Shown: positions 1 through 7,319, counted from the first letter of the stretch. The stretch: 7,423 nt of DNA from Chitinophaga pinensis (GCA_945868555.1 CAMBMC010000114.1:1-7423), one strand, 5' to 3'. The notes: a model not told the origin generated them from the letters alone. Translations and numbers: made by a program.

Positions 1-815
1 TAAGGATTTTGTCCACCTCCTGAGAAATTCTTGGTTGCATTTACGGTAAACGTTGATCCTGTTGGAATCATTGCCCCTTCTATGTATTCAGGTGATTGCA
101 ATATTACTCGTGCAGCCGTAGAATCCTCGTAAGTCAAACATTCTGGGCATTGTGGGTTGAACACAAAACTTCCCAAAGCTGCTAAACGTTCTCTTGCCTC
201 AAAAATTGTAAGCCCATATAAATCTGGGATTTGAACGGGCTCACCCATGTCATTTTTGCCAACAACAAGCGTGATAATGGACCCAATTGGGATTTTCACA
301 CCTTCTTTAATGAATCGACCTTTAAACTGCTGATCCAAGACAGCGCCATTGGCCTCGGATGTTGCTTTGTAAACAATCCTGTATTTGAACCCTCTATTTT
401 CCAATATTTCCTTAGCGAACCATTCTGTTTTACCGACAAGACTTGGCATTTCGTGATTGTCCGTTTTTTTACTCACGCTGAATTTGATGATCCTTCCCTC
501 TTTTACAAACAATTGCGATAGTGCTGTTGGTTCTGGATTTTGACTTATAATCGTCCCAGATGGCATGTCGGGTTTGTAAATAGAATCTAAAATTTCAAAT
601 TGTAAACCCAAGGCTTCAACTTGAGCAGTAACGCTTCGCACGTTTTTACCTTTGAAATTTGGTACCGATATTTGTTCTCCGTGATGGGTATAACTGTCCA
701 AGTAGAAGACAGTAATGGTAATAATAAGCAAATACGCAATCACCACCAAGCCAAGTTGCTTGAGAAAATGTTTGCTCAAAATGAACAATTTAAGCTTGCC
801 AAAAAATTCTTTCAT
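1..815 (-). CDS. PASTA-domain membrane protein, C-terminus cut by window edge
   Basis: The reading frame opens at ATG 815, with an in-frame TGA three codons upstream, and stays open for 271 codons to the left edge, so the 3' end is missing. Seen: a short basic N-terminus, one hydrophobic segment at about residues 20-38 (LGLVVIAYLLIITITVFYL), then an extracytoplasmic part with three PASTA-like repeats at about 49-116, 122-187 and 195-263. Each begins with a VPNFKG, MPSLVG or IPDLYG type motif and ends in a strand such as IITLVVG. The third repeat contains a CPEC pair (residues 223-226). A glycine-rich tail (SGGGQ) follows. PASTA domains are known to bind peptidoglycan fragments or beta-lactams. 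There is no kinase or transpeptidase domain before the repeats, so this is a stand-alone envelope PASTA protein of the kind common in Bacteroidota, where from family knowledge it often sits near ddl and an rluD-type gene. It follows the LOG gene by 35 bases and is probably cotranscribed with it. Its exact role is unknown. Confidence 0.88.
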   Translation of the reverse strand, partial: MKEFFGKLKLFILSKHFLKQLGLVVIAYLLIITITVFYLDSYTHHGEQISVPNFKGKNVRSVTAQVEALGLQFEILDSIYKPDMPSGTIISQNPEPTALSQLFVKEGRIIKFSVSKKTDNHEMPSLVGKTEWFAKEILENRGFKYRIVYKATSEANGAVLDQQFKGRFIKEGVKIPIGSIITLVVGKNDMGEPVQIPDLYGLTIFEARERLAALGSFVFNPQCPECLTYEDSTAARVILQSPEYIEGAMIPTGSTFTVNATKNFSGGGQNP

Positions 816-850
816 ACCCAAATCAATGAACAAATATAGCAATTTATGTC

Positions 851-1534
851 CTAGAAATTTGGTGACAACTCATGGGACTTATAGAAGTCATCGATGTAGT
901 TGTAAGCTTCCTCTGCAGTATCAACCAAGGAAAACATTTGCATATCTGAAGGAGCAATGTTATGTTCTTCTTCCAACATCACTTTTTTAATCCATTCGAT
1001 TAGTCCTCCCCAATATTCTTTTCCAACCAGAACGACCGGTCGTTGATTGATTATTTTCGTTTGAATAAGCGTTAAAGCTTCAAACAATTCATCTAAGGTC
1101 CCAAATCCTCCGGGAAGGATCACAAAGGCCTGTGCGTATTTCACAAAAATCACCTTGCGCACAAAGAAATAATCAAATTCCAAGTTGTGTTCTTGATCGA
1201 TGTATGGATTGTAATTTTGTTCGAAAGGCAGATCAATGTTGAGTCCGACAGATTTACCACCCCCTTGCTGTGCTCCTTTATTTGCCGCTTCCATGATCCC
1301 AGGTCCACCACCTGTGATGACACCATACCCTGCACTTGCTAATTTTTCGGCAAGCTCAACACCTATTTGATAGTACTTGTTGTCGGCATGAGTGCGCGCA
1401 GAACCGAAGATTGAAATGCAGGGACCAATCTTCGCCATGCGGTCGTAGCCCTCAACAAACTCAGACATGATTTTAAAAATTGCCCAACTGTCATTGATTT
1501 TAATATCGTTCCAATCTTTTCTTACTTTATTCAT
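851..1534 (-). CDS. LOG-family nucleotide 5'-monophosphate phosphoribohydrolase (TIGR00730 type)
   Basis: This 227-residue cytoplasmic Rossmann-fold protein carries the family signature. It has FGSAR at 43-47, GGGPGIMEAANKGA at 75-88 (phosphate-binding loop), a conserved R126-K127 pair, and PGGFGTLDE at 141-149 with the catalytic glutamate at 149. Family members hydrolyse the N-glycosidic bond of nucleoside 5'-monophosphates to release a base and ribose 5-phosphate. The plant and some bacterial enzymes activate cytokinins, and others (PpnN-like) act on purine monophosphates. The sequence does not tell which substrate is used here, so old 'lysine decarboxylase' labels for this family should be ignored. 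The start is ATG 1534, preceded by an A-rich leader (GTTGAAAAT), as is usual for Bacteroidota. Residues 1-35 form a short N-terminal extension before the Rossmann core. The PASTA gene follows after 35 bases, and upstream lies the divergent DUF2279 gene. Confidence 0.93.
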   Translation of the reverse strand: MNKVRKDWNDIKINDSWAIFKIMSEFVEGYDRMAKIGPCISIFGSARTHADNKYYQIGVELAEKLASAGYGVITGGGPGIMEAANKGAQQGGGKSVGLNIDLPFEQNYNPYIDQEHNLEFDYFFVRKVIFVKYAQAFVILPGGFGTLDELFEALTLIQTKIINQRPVVLVGKEYWGGLIEWIKKVMLEEEHNIAPSDMQMFSLVDTAEEAYNYIDDFYKSHELSPNF

Positions 1535-1689
1535 ATTTTCAACTTTAGATCATTTATCCCCAGCAACTTTTCCTGCCTCAAAATCACATGTAAAAGTACA
1601 CTTTCGGTGCATGACGCCCCTAGTCCTTTTAAATCTTTTTTCAACACCTTAATCCGATTATTGCCCCATTTGATATACTTTCGGGAAGC
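1535..1689. promoter_or_regulatory. Divergent intergenic region between the LOG and DUF2279 genes
   Basis: These 155 bases separate two divergently transcribed genes, so they should hold promoters for both. A perfect short inverted repeat, AAAGT-AC-ACTTT, lies at 1593-1604 and could be an operator. The Bacteroidota -7 element (TAnnTTTG) is found only in imperfect form: TACTTTTA on the minus strand, which overlaps the inverted repeat, and TACTTTCG at 1676-1683 on the plus strand. Neither has a convincingly spaced -33 TTTG. No small gene is evident here. The promoter role is inferred from position, and exact sites cannot be assigned. Confidence 0.4.
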
Positions 1690-2589
1690 ATGAAGCAGCT
1701 ATTCATATTTAATACGCTCCTGATCCTGTCATTTAACGGATTGTCACAGGCAAAAGTCTTTGATTTTTCTGACACGCTCAATACACCGCGCACCATTGGG
1801 GCTGCCAGTGTGGCTGGAGGAATTTGGGCAGGCAGCATGATTGGGCTTTCAAACATCTGGTACAAGGATGTTCCAAAATCAAAATTCCACACCTTCGACG
1901 ACAGCAAAAATTGGCTGCAAATGGATAAAGCAGGGCATTTTTATACCGCCAATAAAATTGCACTTTTGACAGGAAACGCCTTTCGTTGGTCGGGAATGAA
2001 TGTGAAAAACGCCGCGCTCATCGGTACCGGGATTTCACTTGGATATCAAACAACGCTAGAGTTTTTGGATGCCTACAGCGCGGAATGGGGATTTTCTTGG
2101 TCGGACGTGGCCGCGAATACCCTGGGTGCAGGATTTTATCTAGGACAAGAATTGCTTTGGAACGAACAACATTTTCTACTTAAATTCTCTGCTCATCCCA
2201 CCGATTTTGCTGCCTTGAGACCTTCTGTACTCGGATCAAACTTTTCTGAGCGCCTATTGAAAGATTACAATGGACAAACGTATTGGCTTTCGTTCAATCC
2301 AACTCAATTTATAAAAAATAGCAAATTTCCAGCTTGGCTTTGCCTGTCGTTGGGCTACAGCGCGCATGCCAAAATCGTTGGAGATCAAAATATGTACACC
2401 GACATGACTGGAAAAACCTATGTTGCTCAACGGGAATTTCTCTTGTCACTGGATATTGATTTCAGCCGATTACCGGTCAAAAGGCCTTGGTTAAAAACGG
2501 TTTTACGGCAATTGAATTATGTCAAAATTCCTTTTCCTGCCTTGCTGATCCGGCATGGGCAACTCACTGCAGTGCCGCTTTATTTCTAG
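1690..2589 (+). CDS. DUF2279-family exported protein
   Basis: This is a 299-residue protein of unknown function. The N-terminus reads as a signal peptide: basic K2, a hydrophobic core (LFIFNTLLILSF), then GLSQA at 17-21, with a likely cleavage after residue 21. There is no lipobox cysteine, although DUF2279 proteins are often labelled periplasmic lipoproteins. Diagnostic conserved blocks are DKAGHF at 79-84, a glutamate at 124 (LEFLDAYS), and EWGFSWSDVAANTLGAG at 132-148, followed by GQELLW. The glycine-rich hydrophobic stretches at about 37-55 and 106-120 could insert in or lie on a membrane. The C-terminal third has alternating strand-like segments ending in an aromatic residue (VPLYF), which would fit an outer-membrane-associated fold, though this is inference. 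The start is ATG 1690, the only one that keeps the signal peptide. It converges on the gene to its right with 6 bases between stops. The family assignment is firm and the function is not known. Confidence 0.85.
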   Translation: MKQLFIFNTLLILSFNGLSQAKVFDFSDTLNTPRTIGAASVAGGIWAGSMIGLSNIWYKDVPKSKFHTFDDSKNWLQMDKAGHFYTANKIALLTGNAFRWSGMNVKNAALIGTGISLGYQTTLEFLDAYSAEWGFSWSDVAANTLGAGFYLGQELLWNEQHFLLKFSAHPTDFAALRPSVLGSNFSERLLKDYNGQTYWLSFNPTQFIKNSKFPAWLCLSLGYSAHAKIVGDQNMYTDMTGKTYVAQREFLLSLDIDFSRLPVKRPWLKTVLRQLNYVKIPFPALLIRHGQLTAVPLYF

Positions 2590-2595
2590 GTCAAA

Positions 2596-4116
2596 TTAAT
2601 TTTTGAGCAATTCAGCACGAAATTCAAAAGAGACGACATTGCCTTCTTTGGCATCCGGTTTCATTCCAAATTTCGTTCTGTCAATGGTCGATTTCCCAAC
2701 GATGATCGGTGCTCCAGACTCACTCTTACCCACATATTTGACATCTACATTCAAAGGCAAGCGAGCCCCGCGCAGCGTGAAAAACCCATTCAATTTTAGT
2801 GCATCATTTTCTTTCGTCAAAGATTTTACTTCGTAACGCATGTCCGGAAATTTTGCCACGTTGAAATATGCTTCATCAACCAAGGATTCATCACGGTAGG
2901 CATTGAAGGTTGTTAGTTGATTCAGAGGAATGTCAATATCGAAACGAGGTTTTTCAAGTGCTGTATTTATCGCAATTGTTCCCGAAAACTGCTTTATGGC
3001 CCCCTTGGTGACACCGCCTTTCGGTCCCAATTGAAAGGTGATTTGAGCATGCGATGGATCGATGCGGTACTCACCAACGATGTCGTTCCAAGACAATCCC
3101 TTCTGATCGAAGACACTTGGCTCTTCCTCCTTAACGTTGCTGTTTCCGTCGGAATTTTGTGTCTTATCAATCGGCAAGCTTGACAATGCCAACTCCTCCG
3201 TATTCAAGGTCACCTCCGCCAACCCAACGCCGACAACGATCAACAGAGGCGTCACGAAAAAAGCATTTGCCTTGTGTGCATTCGTGAAAAACACGATGGC
3301 GAAGCCGATCATCCCTGCGACGTAACTATCCATTCCGCCTAAATCTGCTTTGATCGTGCCGAAATAGCCCAATATAGCCAAGATTCCAGTGAACACTAGT
3401 GAAAAGCCAATTCGTTGGGCGATAAAGGCAGGTCGTTCCTTGGAAATTTGAGTGACAATTCTTCCTCCAAAAATCCCTACAAACAATACAAGAATGTTTT
3501 TACCCAAGGTGAGATCAACTGAGCCGACCTCCCCGATTGAAAGGATCAAAGGAATGGTAGCCAAAATCAAAAAGGCACTCGTTTGACCGAAAGATCCTTT
3601 TTCTCTGTGAAAATCACCCGCCGCAAATGAACACGCTACAACGAGCAGTCCGACAGGCCCACCAAAAAAGTACCCGCCAAAGACAGCTATTCCAGCCCAC
3701 AGGTATTCGAAGGAACGCTGATGATGACTTAGCTCCCCACCAAAATATTTCGCAAAATACACGGCTTTTGCATGCGCCAATTCGTGAAGAAAGAATGTCA
3801 ACGCGATCACTACAAGCATCTGGTATTCTGTCGAATACAGGAAATTATAGCGCTCAATTTCATGAGGTATTAGAAGTAAAAATGGCACAACTATTAAGAA
3901 ACCAGCCAAGCGTAAAAGGAATCGAAATGAGTGAAGCTGGAGGAACGACAGACCGTAGTTGAGAACAATCCATCCGCCTAAAATTGCAGACAGATTATAA
4001 TTGTTATACCCTTGGAGCAAAGCGATAACAGCCAAAGAAAGCAGCACTGTAACTGTCCATTTTCTCAACAAAAACGCTGATATAAATGCAGGCAAAAAAA
4101 TAAGAAGGGTAATCAT
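2596..4116 (-). CDS. Polytopic membrane protein: HELAH metalloprotease-like domain fused to a C-terminal YceI-like domain
   Basis: This 506-residue protein has two parts. Residues 1-301 hold about ten hydrophobic segments. One of them carries H111-E112-L-A-H115 followed by AKAVYFAKYFGG, resembling the zinc-binding helix of site-2-protease (M50-like) enzymes. A glycine-rich GGYFFGGPVG stretch at 147-156 and GDFH at 167-170 follow. The canonical M50 NPDG/LDG motif is not visible, so the third metal ligand is uncertain (D168 is one candidate) and activity is unproven. Residues 304-345 form a polar, acidic linker (SDGNSNVKEEEP). Residues 346-506 resemble YceI, a lipocalin-like beta-barrel that binds isoprenoid or other amphipathic lipids: EYRIDPSHAQITFQL, then FSGTI, RFDIDIPLN, FPDMRYEV, LNGFFTLRG and IDRTKFGM blocks. 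The YceI part is probably periplasmic. The start is ATG 4116, with an A-rich leader and no Shine-Dalgarno site. It lies 87 bases downstream of cpsB on the same strand, so cotranscription is possible. I do not know this fusion as a named family. Confidence 0.75.
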   Translation of the reverse strand: MITLLIFLPAFISAFLLRKWTVTVLLSLAVIALLQGYNNYNLSAILGGWIVLNYGLSFLQLHSFRFLLRLAGFLIVVPFLLLIPHEIERYNFLYSTEYQMLVVIALTFFLHELAHAKAVYFAKYFGGELSHHQRSFEYLWAGIAVFGGYFFGGPVGLLVVACSFAAGDFHREKGSFGQTSAFLILATIPLILSIGEVGSVDLTLGKNILVLFVGIFGGRIVTQISKERPAFIAQRIGFSLVFTGILAILGYFGTIKADLGGMDSYVAGMIGFAIVFFTNAHKANAFFVTPLLIVVGVGLAEVTLNTEELALSSLPIDKTQNSDGNSNVKEEEPSVFDQKGLSWNDIVGEYRIDPSHAQITFQLGPKGGVTKGAIKQFSGTIAINTALEKPRFDIDIPLNQLTTFNAYRDESLVDEAYFNVAKFPDMRYEVKSLTKENDALKLNGFFTLRGARLPLNVDVKYVGKSESGAPIIVGKSTIDRTKFGMKPDAKEGNVVSFEFRAELLKN

Positions 4117-4203
4117 GAGAATGGTTTTAATCGTCTTCCTAAAATTACAAAAATCTCAGCAAAGGTGAATCAAGAACGCAGGGATACTTTAAATAAATCC
4201 TCT
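4117..4203 (-). promoter_or_regulatory. Intergenic gap after cpsB, weak promoter candidate for the HELAH-YceI gene
   Basis: This 87-base gap is much larger than the gaps inside the polysaccharide operon to its right, so it may mark an operon boundary. On the minus strand, TAATTTTA (4140-4147) matches the Bacteroidota -7 element TAnnTTTG at all but the last base. TTCTTG (4171-4176) lies 23 bases upstream as a possible -33 element. This would give a leader of roughly 20 bases before ATG 4116. The match is weak and the sequence is AT-rich. A GGAT/ATCC hairpin just after the cpsB stop has only four pairs and is not a convincing terminator. Confidence 0.22.
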
Positions 4204-4944
4204 CTATTCGAGTGACTGATTCTTCAAATCAAGATGAGAGAATTTTGCGAAGTAAGGTTTATTCAGATGTTCTTCCATCGTAACGAGATGTTGCATGCGA
4301 TGGCAATCAGACCCAATGAAATCAACTAAATTTTCATCAATCAATTTCTCAGCTTGTTTGCGCACCTCAGGTCCATAATTTCCTGTCAGCGAATTGATAT
4401 TGATCTGAATTAATGCCCCTTTGTCGCGATACTCTTTGGCTTTTTCTGTTGATCCGTGGAAATAGGGATAGCGTTCAAAATGCGCGAGGACTGGCTTATA
4501 CCGTGCCATCTGCATTTCAAAAAACAAGATGTCATCATACACCGGTGGTGTGTGGAATGAAAACTCAACCAGCACGTATTGATCACCAAAAGTCATCACC
4601 TCGCGTTTCTTCACAAGATTCACCAAATAATCGTCGAAATAGTATTCCGCTGCTGCATCAATCTCGATTTTCAATCCATGTTTTTTGGCTTCTACACGCA
4701 CCTCATCCAAGCCTCTTAGAATAATTTCTGGTGTATTGTTGTAGACTTCAGACATGATGTGTGGCGTAGTAATGACTTTACGATAGCCAAGATGCTCAAA
4801 CTTTGCAAGCATGGCGATTGTTTCGTCCATGGAATTTGACCCATCATCAATACCTGGAATCAAATGGCTATGCATATCTACACCAATCCATGAAAGGTCA
4901 AATGGCAATACGTCTTGTTTTTTAAAAAAAGAAAAGAGTCCCAC
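4204..4944 (-). CDS. cpsB: CpsB/CapC-type manganese-dependent protein tyrosine phosphatase (PHP family)
   Basis: In characterised systems this enzyme removes phosphate from the tyrosine-rich tail of the BY-type kinase (Wzc/CpsD) that controls capsule or exopolysaccharide polymerisation and export. With the GTG 4944 start it has 246 residues, the usual family length. The PHP metal-site motifs are complete: DMHSHLIPGIDDG at 23-35 (H25, H27), TTPH at 59-62, E100 in AAEYYF, H155 in LAHFERY, and SDCH at 212-215 (D213, H215). There is no ATG before residue 24, so the start is non-standard. GTG 4944 gives MGLFSFFKKQD, which resembles the short basic N-terminus of relatives. TTG 4950 is the alternative: it would add two residues and overlap the rfbB stop in a TTGA arrangement. 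Either way it is probably translationally coupled to rfbB. Old annotations call this family histidinol phosphatase. The partner kinase is not in the window. Confidence 0.92.
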   Translation of the reverse strand: MGLFSFFKKQDVLPFDLSWIGVDMHSHLIPGIDDGSNSMDETIAMLAKFEHLGYRKVITTPHIMSEVYNNTPEIILRGLDEVRVEAKKHGLKIEIDAAAEYYFDDYLVNLVKKREVMTFGDQYVLVEFSFHTPPVYDDILFFEMQMARYKPVLAHFERYPYFHGSTEKAKEYRDKGALIQININSLTGNYGPEVRKQAEKLIDENLVDFIGSDCHRMQHLVTMEEHLNKPYFAKFSHLDLKNQSLE

Positions 4945-4946
4945 GA

Positions 4947-6005
4947 TCAACGGTTCTGATACATGTTTTCATAGTATGTGCGGTAGGCTCCAGAAGTGAT
5001 TTGCTCCACCCATTCCGAATTTACCAAGTACCAATCTACAGTGCTTTCCAATCCTTCTTCGAAGGTAATTGACGGTTTCCATCCAAGCTCTGATGCCAAC
5101 TTCGAGGCGTCGATGGCATAGCGCATATCGTGGCCTTTTCGATCGGTCACATAGGTGATTAATTTTTCAGATTCTCCTGCCTGCCTGCCCAATTTCTCAT
5201 CCATCAAGCGACACAGAAAGAATACCAGGTCAATGTTTTTCCATTCGTTCAATCCACCTATATTATACGATTGACCAAACTCACCCTTGTGAAAAATGAC
5301 GTCAATCGCCTTCGCGTGATCTTCTACCCACAACCAATCGCGAATGTTATCCCCCTTCCCATAAATAGGCAAAGGTTTAAGTTCACGAATGTTATTGATC
5401 ATCAAAGGAATTAACTTTTCAGGGAAATGATGTGATCCGTAATTGTTCGAACAATTGGACAACTTCACAGGCAAGCCATAGGTATGAAAATAGGCCCTGA
5501 CAAAATGATCTGAAGAAGCTTTTGATGCCGAATATGGACTTCGAGGATCGTAAGGTGTTTCTTCAGTAAACAATCCTTCGTCGGATAAACTGCCATACAC
5601 CTCATCGGTTGAGACGTGATGGAAGACATGGGCTTCATTGTTCTTCCACTGATCTTTTGCTGCTTGCAAGAGATTCACGGTACCTACGACATTGGTCATT
5701 ACGAATTCCATTGGACCTTCGATTGAGCGATCAACGTGCGATTCAGCAGCCAAGTGGATTACATCTGTAATGTCAAACTCTGAAAACACCTTTTGAACAT
5801 CCACTGCAGAAACGATATCTCCCTTTACAAACACATAATTTTCCGCACCTTGAACATCCGATAAATTCTCGAGATTTCCGGCATAGGTCAATTTGTCAAA
5901 GTTGACAATGCGGTAGTTTGGATATGTGTTCACGAACAAACGAACGACATGAGATCCGATAAATCCTGCCCCACCTGTAATTAATATTGTTTTATCAAAA
6001 GTCAT
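4947..6005 (-). CDS. rfbB: dTDP-glucose 4,6-dehydratase
   Basis: This cytoplasmic, NAD-dependent extended short-chain dehydrogenase converts dTDP-D-glucose to dTDP-4-keto-6-deoxy-D-glucose, the branch point to rhamnose, amino-deoxy sugars and other 6-deoxyhexoses. At 352 residues it is a full-length family member. Seen: the NAD-binding GGAGFIG at 11-17, KLTYAGNLENL at 38-48, AAESHVDRS at 86-94, the catalytic block STDEVYG at 132-138 (D134, E135), the YSASK Tyr/Lys pair (Y158, K162), SNNYGSHHFPEKLIP at 186-200, RDWLWVEDH at 222-230 and DRKGHDMRYAID at 288-299. These last substrate-binding blocks favour RmlB over the related UDP-sugar epimerases. The start is ATG 6005, 9 bases after the stop of the nucleotide sugar dehydrogenase gene. 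The stop abuts or overlaps the start of cpsB. rmlA, rmlC and rmlD are not in this window, so the final dTDP-sugar cannot be named. Confidence 0.97.
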   Translation of the reverse strand: MTFDKTILITGGAGFIGSHVVRLFVNTYPNYRIVNFDKLTYAGNLENLSDVQGAENYVFVKGDIVSAVDVQKVFSEFDITDVIHLAAESHVDRSIEGPMEFVMTNVVGTVNLLQAAKDQWKNNEAHVFHHVSTDEVYGSLSDEGLFTEETPYDPRSPYSASKASSDHFVRAYFHTYGLPVKLSNCSNNYGSHHFPEKLIPLMINNIRELKPLPIYGKGDNIRDWLWVEDHAKAIDVIFHKGEFGQSYNIGGLNEWKNIDLVFFLCRLMDEKLGRQAGESEKLITYVTDRKGHDMRYAIDASKLASELGWKPSITFEEGLESTVDWYLVNSEWVEQITSGAYRTYYENMYQNR

Positions 6006-6014
6006 CGAAAGCGC

Positions 6015-7319
6015 TTAGAGTGACCAATATTCTAAATCCTTAATTTTATTTTTGAAGATTCCTTTCACATCAACAAAAACACCTGTTCCATCAGACAACA
6101 TCCCTTTGAAATCAGCTTCTACCATTTGTTGGTATTCTTTATGATTCACTGCAACAATAATTGCATCATAGTCATTGGCTGCTTTTTCGAGCAAACCAAC
6201 TCCGTATTCGTGTTTCATTTCATCAGATGATGCATGTGGATCAATCAAATCAACATGCACTTGGTATGACGCCAATTCAGAAACGATGTCAATTACCTTT
6301 GAATTTCGGATGTCGCTCACATCTTCTTTGAATGTCGCACCCATCACCAACACTTTTGCATCTTGTATGTGTTTTCCACGTGCAATGATCTTCTTCACTG
6401 TTTGCTTTGCGATATAAAAACCCATGGAATCATTCACATAACGACCACTCGTAATGACTTTCGAATGATACCCTGCCAACTGTGCTTTGTGAGTCAGGTA
6501 ATATGGATCTACACCGATGCAATGTCCACCAACAAGTCCTGGAGAGAATTTCAAGAAATTCCATTTGGTACCCGCTGCTTCAAGAACATCGAATGTATTT
6601 ATATTCAGCTTATTAAAAATAATAGAAAGTTCATTGATCAAGGCAATGTTGACATCGCGCTGTGTGTTTTCAATGATTTTTGCAGCTTCAGCCACTTTAA
6701 TAGAAGGCGCGCGGTGAACTCCGGCATCTACGACCAACTCATATACTTTTGCAATTTGGTCTAAAGACACGTCACAGCATCCAGAAACCACTTTAATCAC
6801 ATTGCGAAGTGTATGTTCCTTGTCTCCTGGATTGATGCGCTCAGGAGAATACCCAACCATGAAGTCGTCCCTGAATTTAAGTCCACTTTCGGCTTCCAGT
6901 ACAGGGATACAATCTTCTTCTGTACATCCCGGATAAACCGTTGACTCAAAAACAACATAATCCCCTTTCTTCAACACCTTTCCAACCGTAGCGCTCGCAC
7001 CAAGCAAAGGCTTCAGATTTGGAAGATTAGCATCATCAATAGGCGTAGGCACAGCCACAACAAAGAAAGTGACATCACGCAAGTCGTTCAAGTCGCACGT
7101 AAATGTAATGTCGCATCCTTCAAAAGCCGATGACTCAAGCTCATTGCTTGGGTCAATGTTGTTCTTCATGAGGTCTATACGCTCTTGGTTGATGTCAAAT
7201 CCAAGCACTTGAATTTTACGTGCGAACTCCAGTGCGATGGGTAATCCAACGTAACCAAGACCGATTACAGCGATCTTTGTTTCCTTGTGAATTAATTGAT
7301 CAAAGATTAAATTGCTCAT
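6015..7319 (-). CDS. tviB: UDP-N-acetylhexosamine 6-dehydrogenase, TviB/WbpO type
   Basis: This NAD-dependent nucleotide sugar dehydrogenase oxidises C6 of a UDP-sugar to the uronic acid in two steps. At 434 residues it closely resembles TviB (VipA) of the Vi antigen pathway, so UDP-GlcNAc or UDP-GalNAc is the likely substrate. UDP-glucose or UDP-ManNAc cannot be excluded from sequence alone. Seen: the N-terminal Rossmann motif GLGYVGLP at 20-27, VPTPID at 90-95, ESTVYPGCTEE at 125-135, YSPERINPGD at 157-166, the central helix motif EAAKIIENTQRD at 211-222 (K214), and GGHCIGVDPYYL at 264-275 with catalytic C267. A C-terminal UDP-binding domain starts near 320, with GATFKEDVSDIRNS at 327-340. 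I chose ATG 7319 because a longer frame to 7352 would need a TTG start, add a poorly matching leader, and lie almost wholly inside the preceding gene. ATG 7319 still overlaps that gene by 20 bases, which suggests translational coupling. Confidence 0.93.
   Translation of the reverse strand: MSNLIFDQLIHKETKIAVIGLGYVGLPIALEFARKIQVLGFDINQERIDLMKNNIDPSNELESSAFEGCDITFTCDLNDLRDVTFFVVAVPTPIDDANLPNLKPLLGASATVGKVLKKGDYVVFESTVYPGCTEEDCIPVLEAESGLKFRDDFMVGYSPERINPGDKEHTLRNVIKVVSGCCDVSLDQIAKVYELVVDAGVHRAPSIKVAEAAKIIENTQRDVNIALINELSIIFNKLNINTFDVLEAAGTKWNFLKFSPGLVGGHCIGVDPYYLTHKAQLAGYHSKVITSGRYVNDSMGFYIAKQTVKKIIARGKHIQDAKVLVMGATFKEDVSDIRNSKVIDIVSELASYQVHVDLIDPHASSDEMKHEYGVGLLEKAANDYDAIIVAVNHKEYQQMVEADFKGMLSDGTGVFVDVKGIFKNKIKDLEYWSL

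Noticed and set aside
831..838. Minus-strand TATATTTG, a perfect match to the Bacteroidota -7 element TAnnTTTG, just before the PASTA gene.
   Set aside because: No TTTG/TTG lies at the proper distance upstream (the nearest TTG is 27 bases away), and a six-base match in AT-rich DNA is expected by chance. An internal promoter cannot be claimed.
231..990. Plus-strand open frames opposite the PASTA and LOG genes.
   Set aside because: The minus strand carries three PASTA repeats and the LOG signature, so these frames are shadows.
2590..2595. Bidirectional terminator between the convergent DUF2279 and HELAH-YceI genes.
   Set aside because: Only six bases separate the stops, and I see no strong inverted repeat spanning them.
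3627..3962. Plus-strand open frame of 111 codons opposite the HELAH-YceI gene.
   Set aside because: It lies fully antisense to a gene with clear domains, has a composition rich in R, Q and H typical of an out-of-frame shadow, and shows no recognisable domain.
4183..4201. Possible hairpin GGAT...ATCC after the cpsB stop codon as a terminator.
   Set aside because: It has only four base pairs with an 11-base loop and no following T-run.
6363..6764. Plus-strand open frame of 133 codons opposite the dehydrogenase gene.
   Set aside because: It is antisense to a strongly conserved enzyme, with no domain and no sensible start context.
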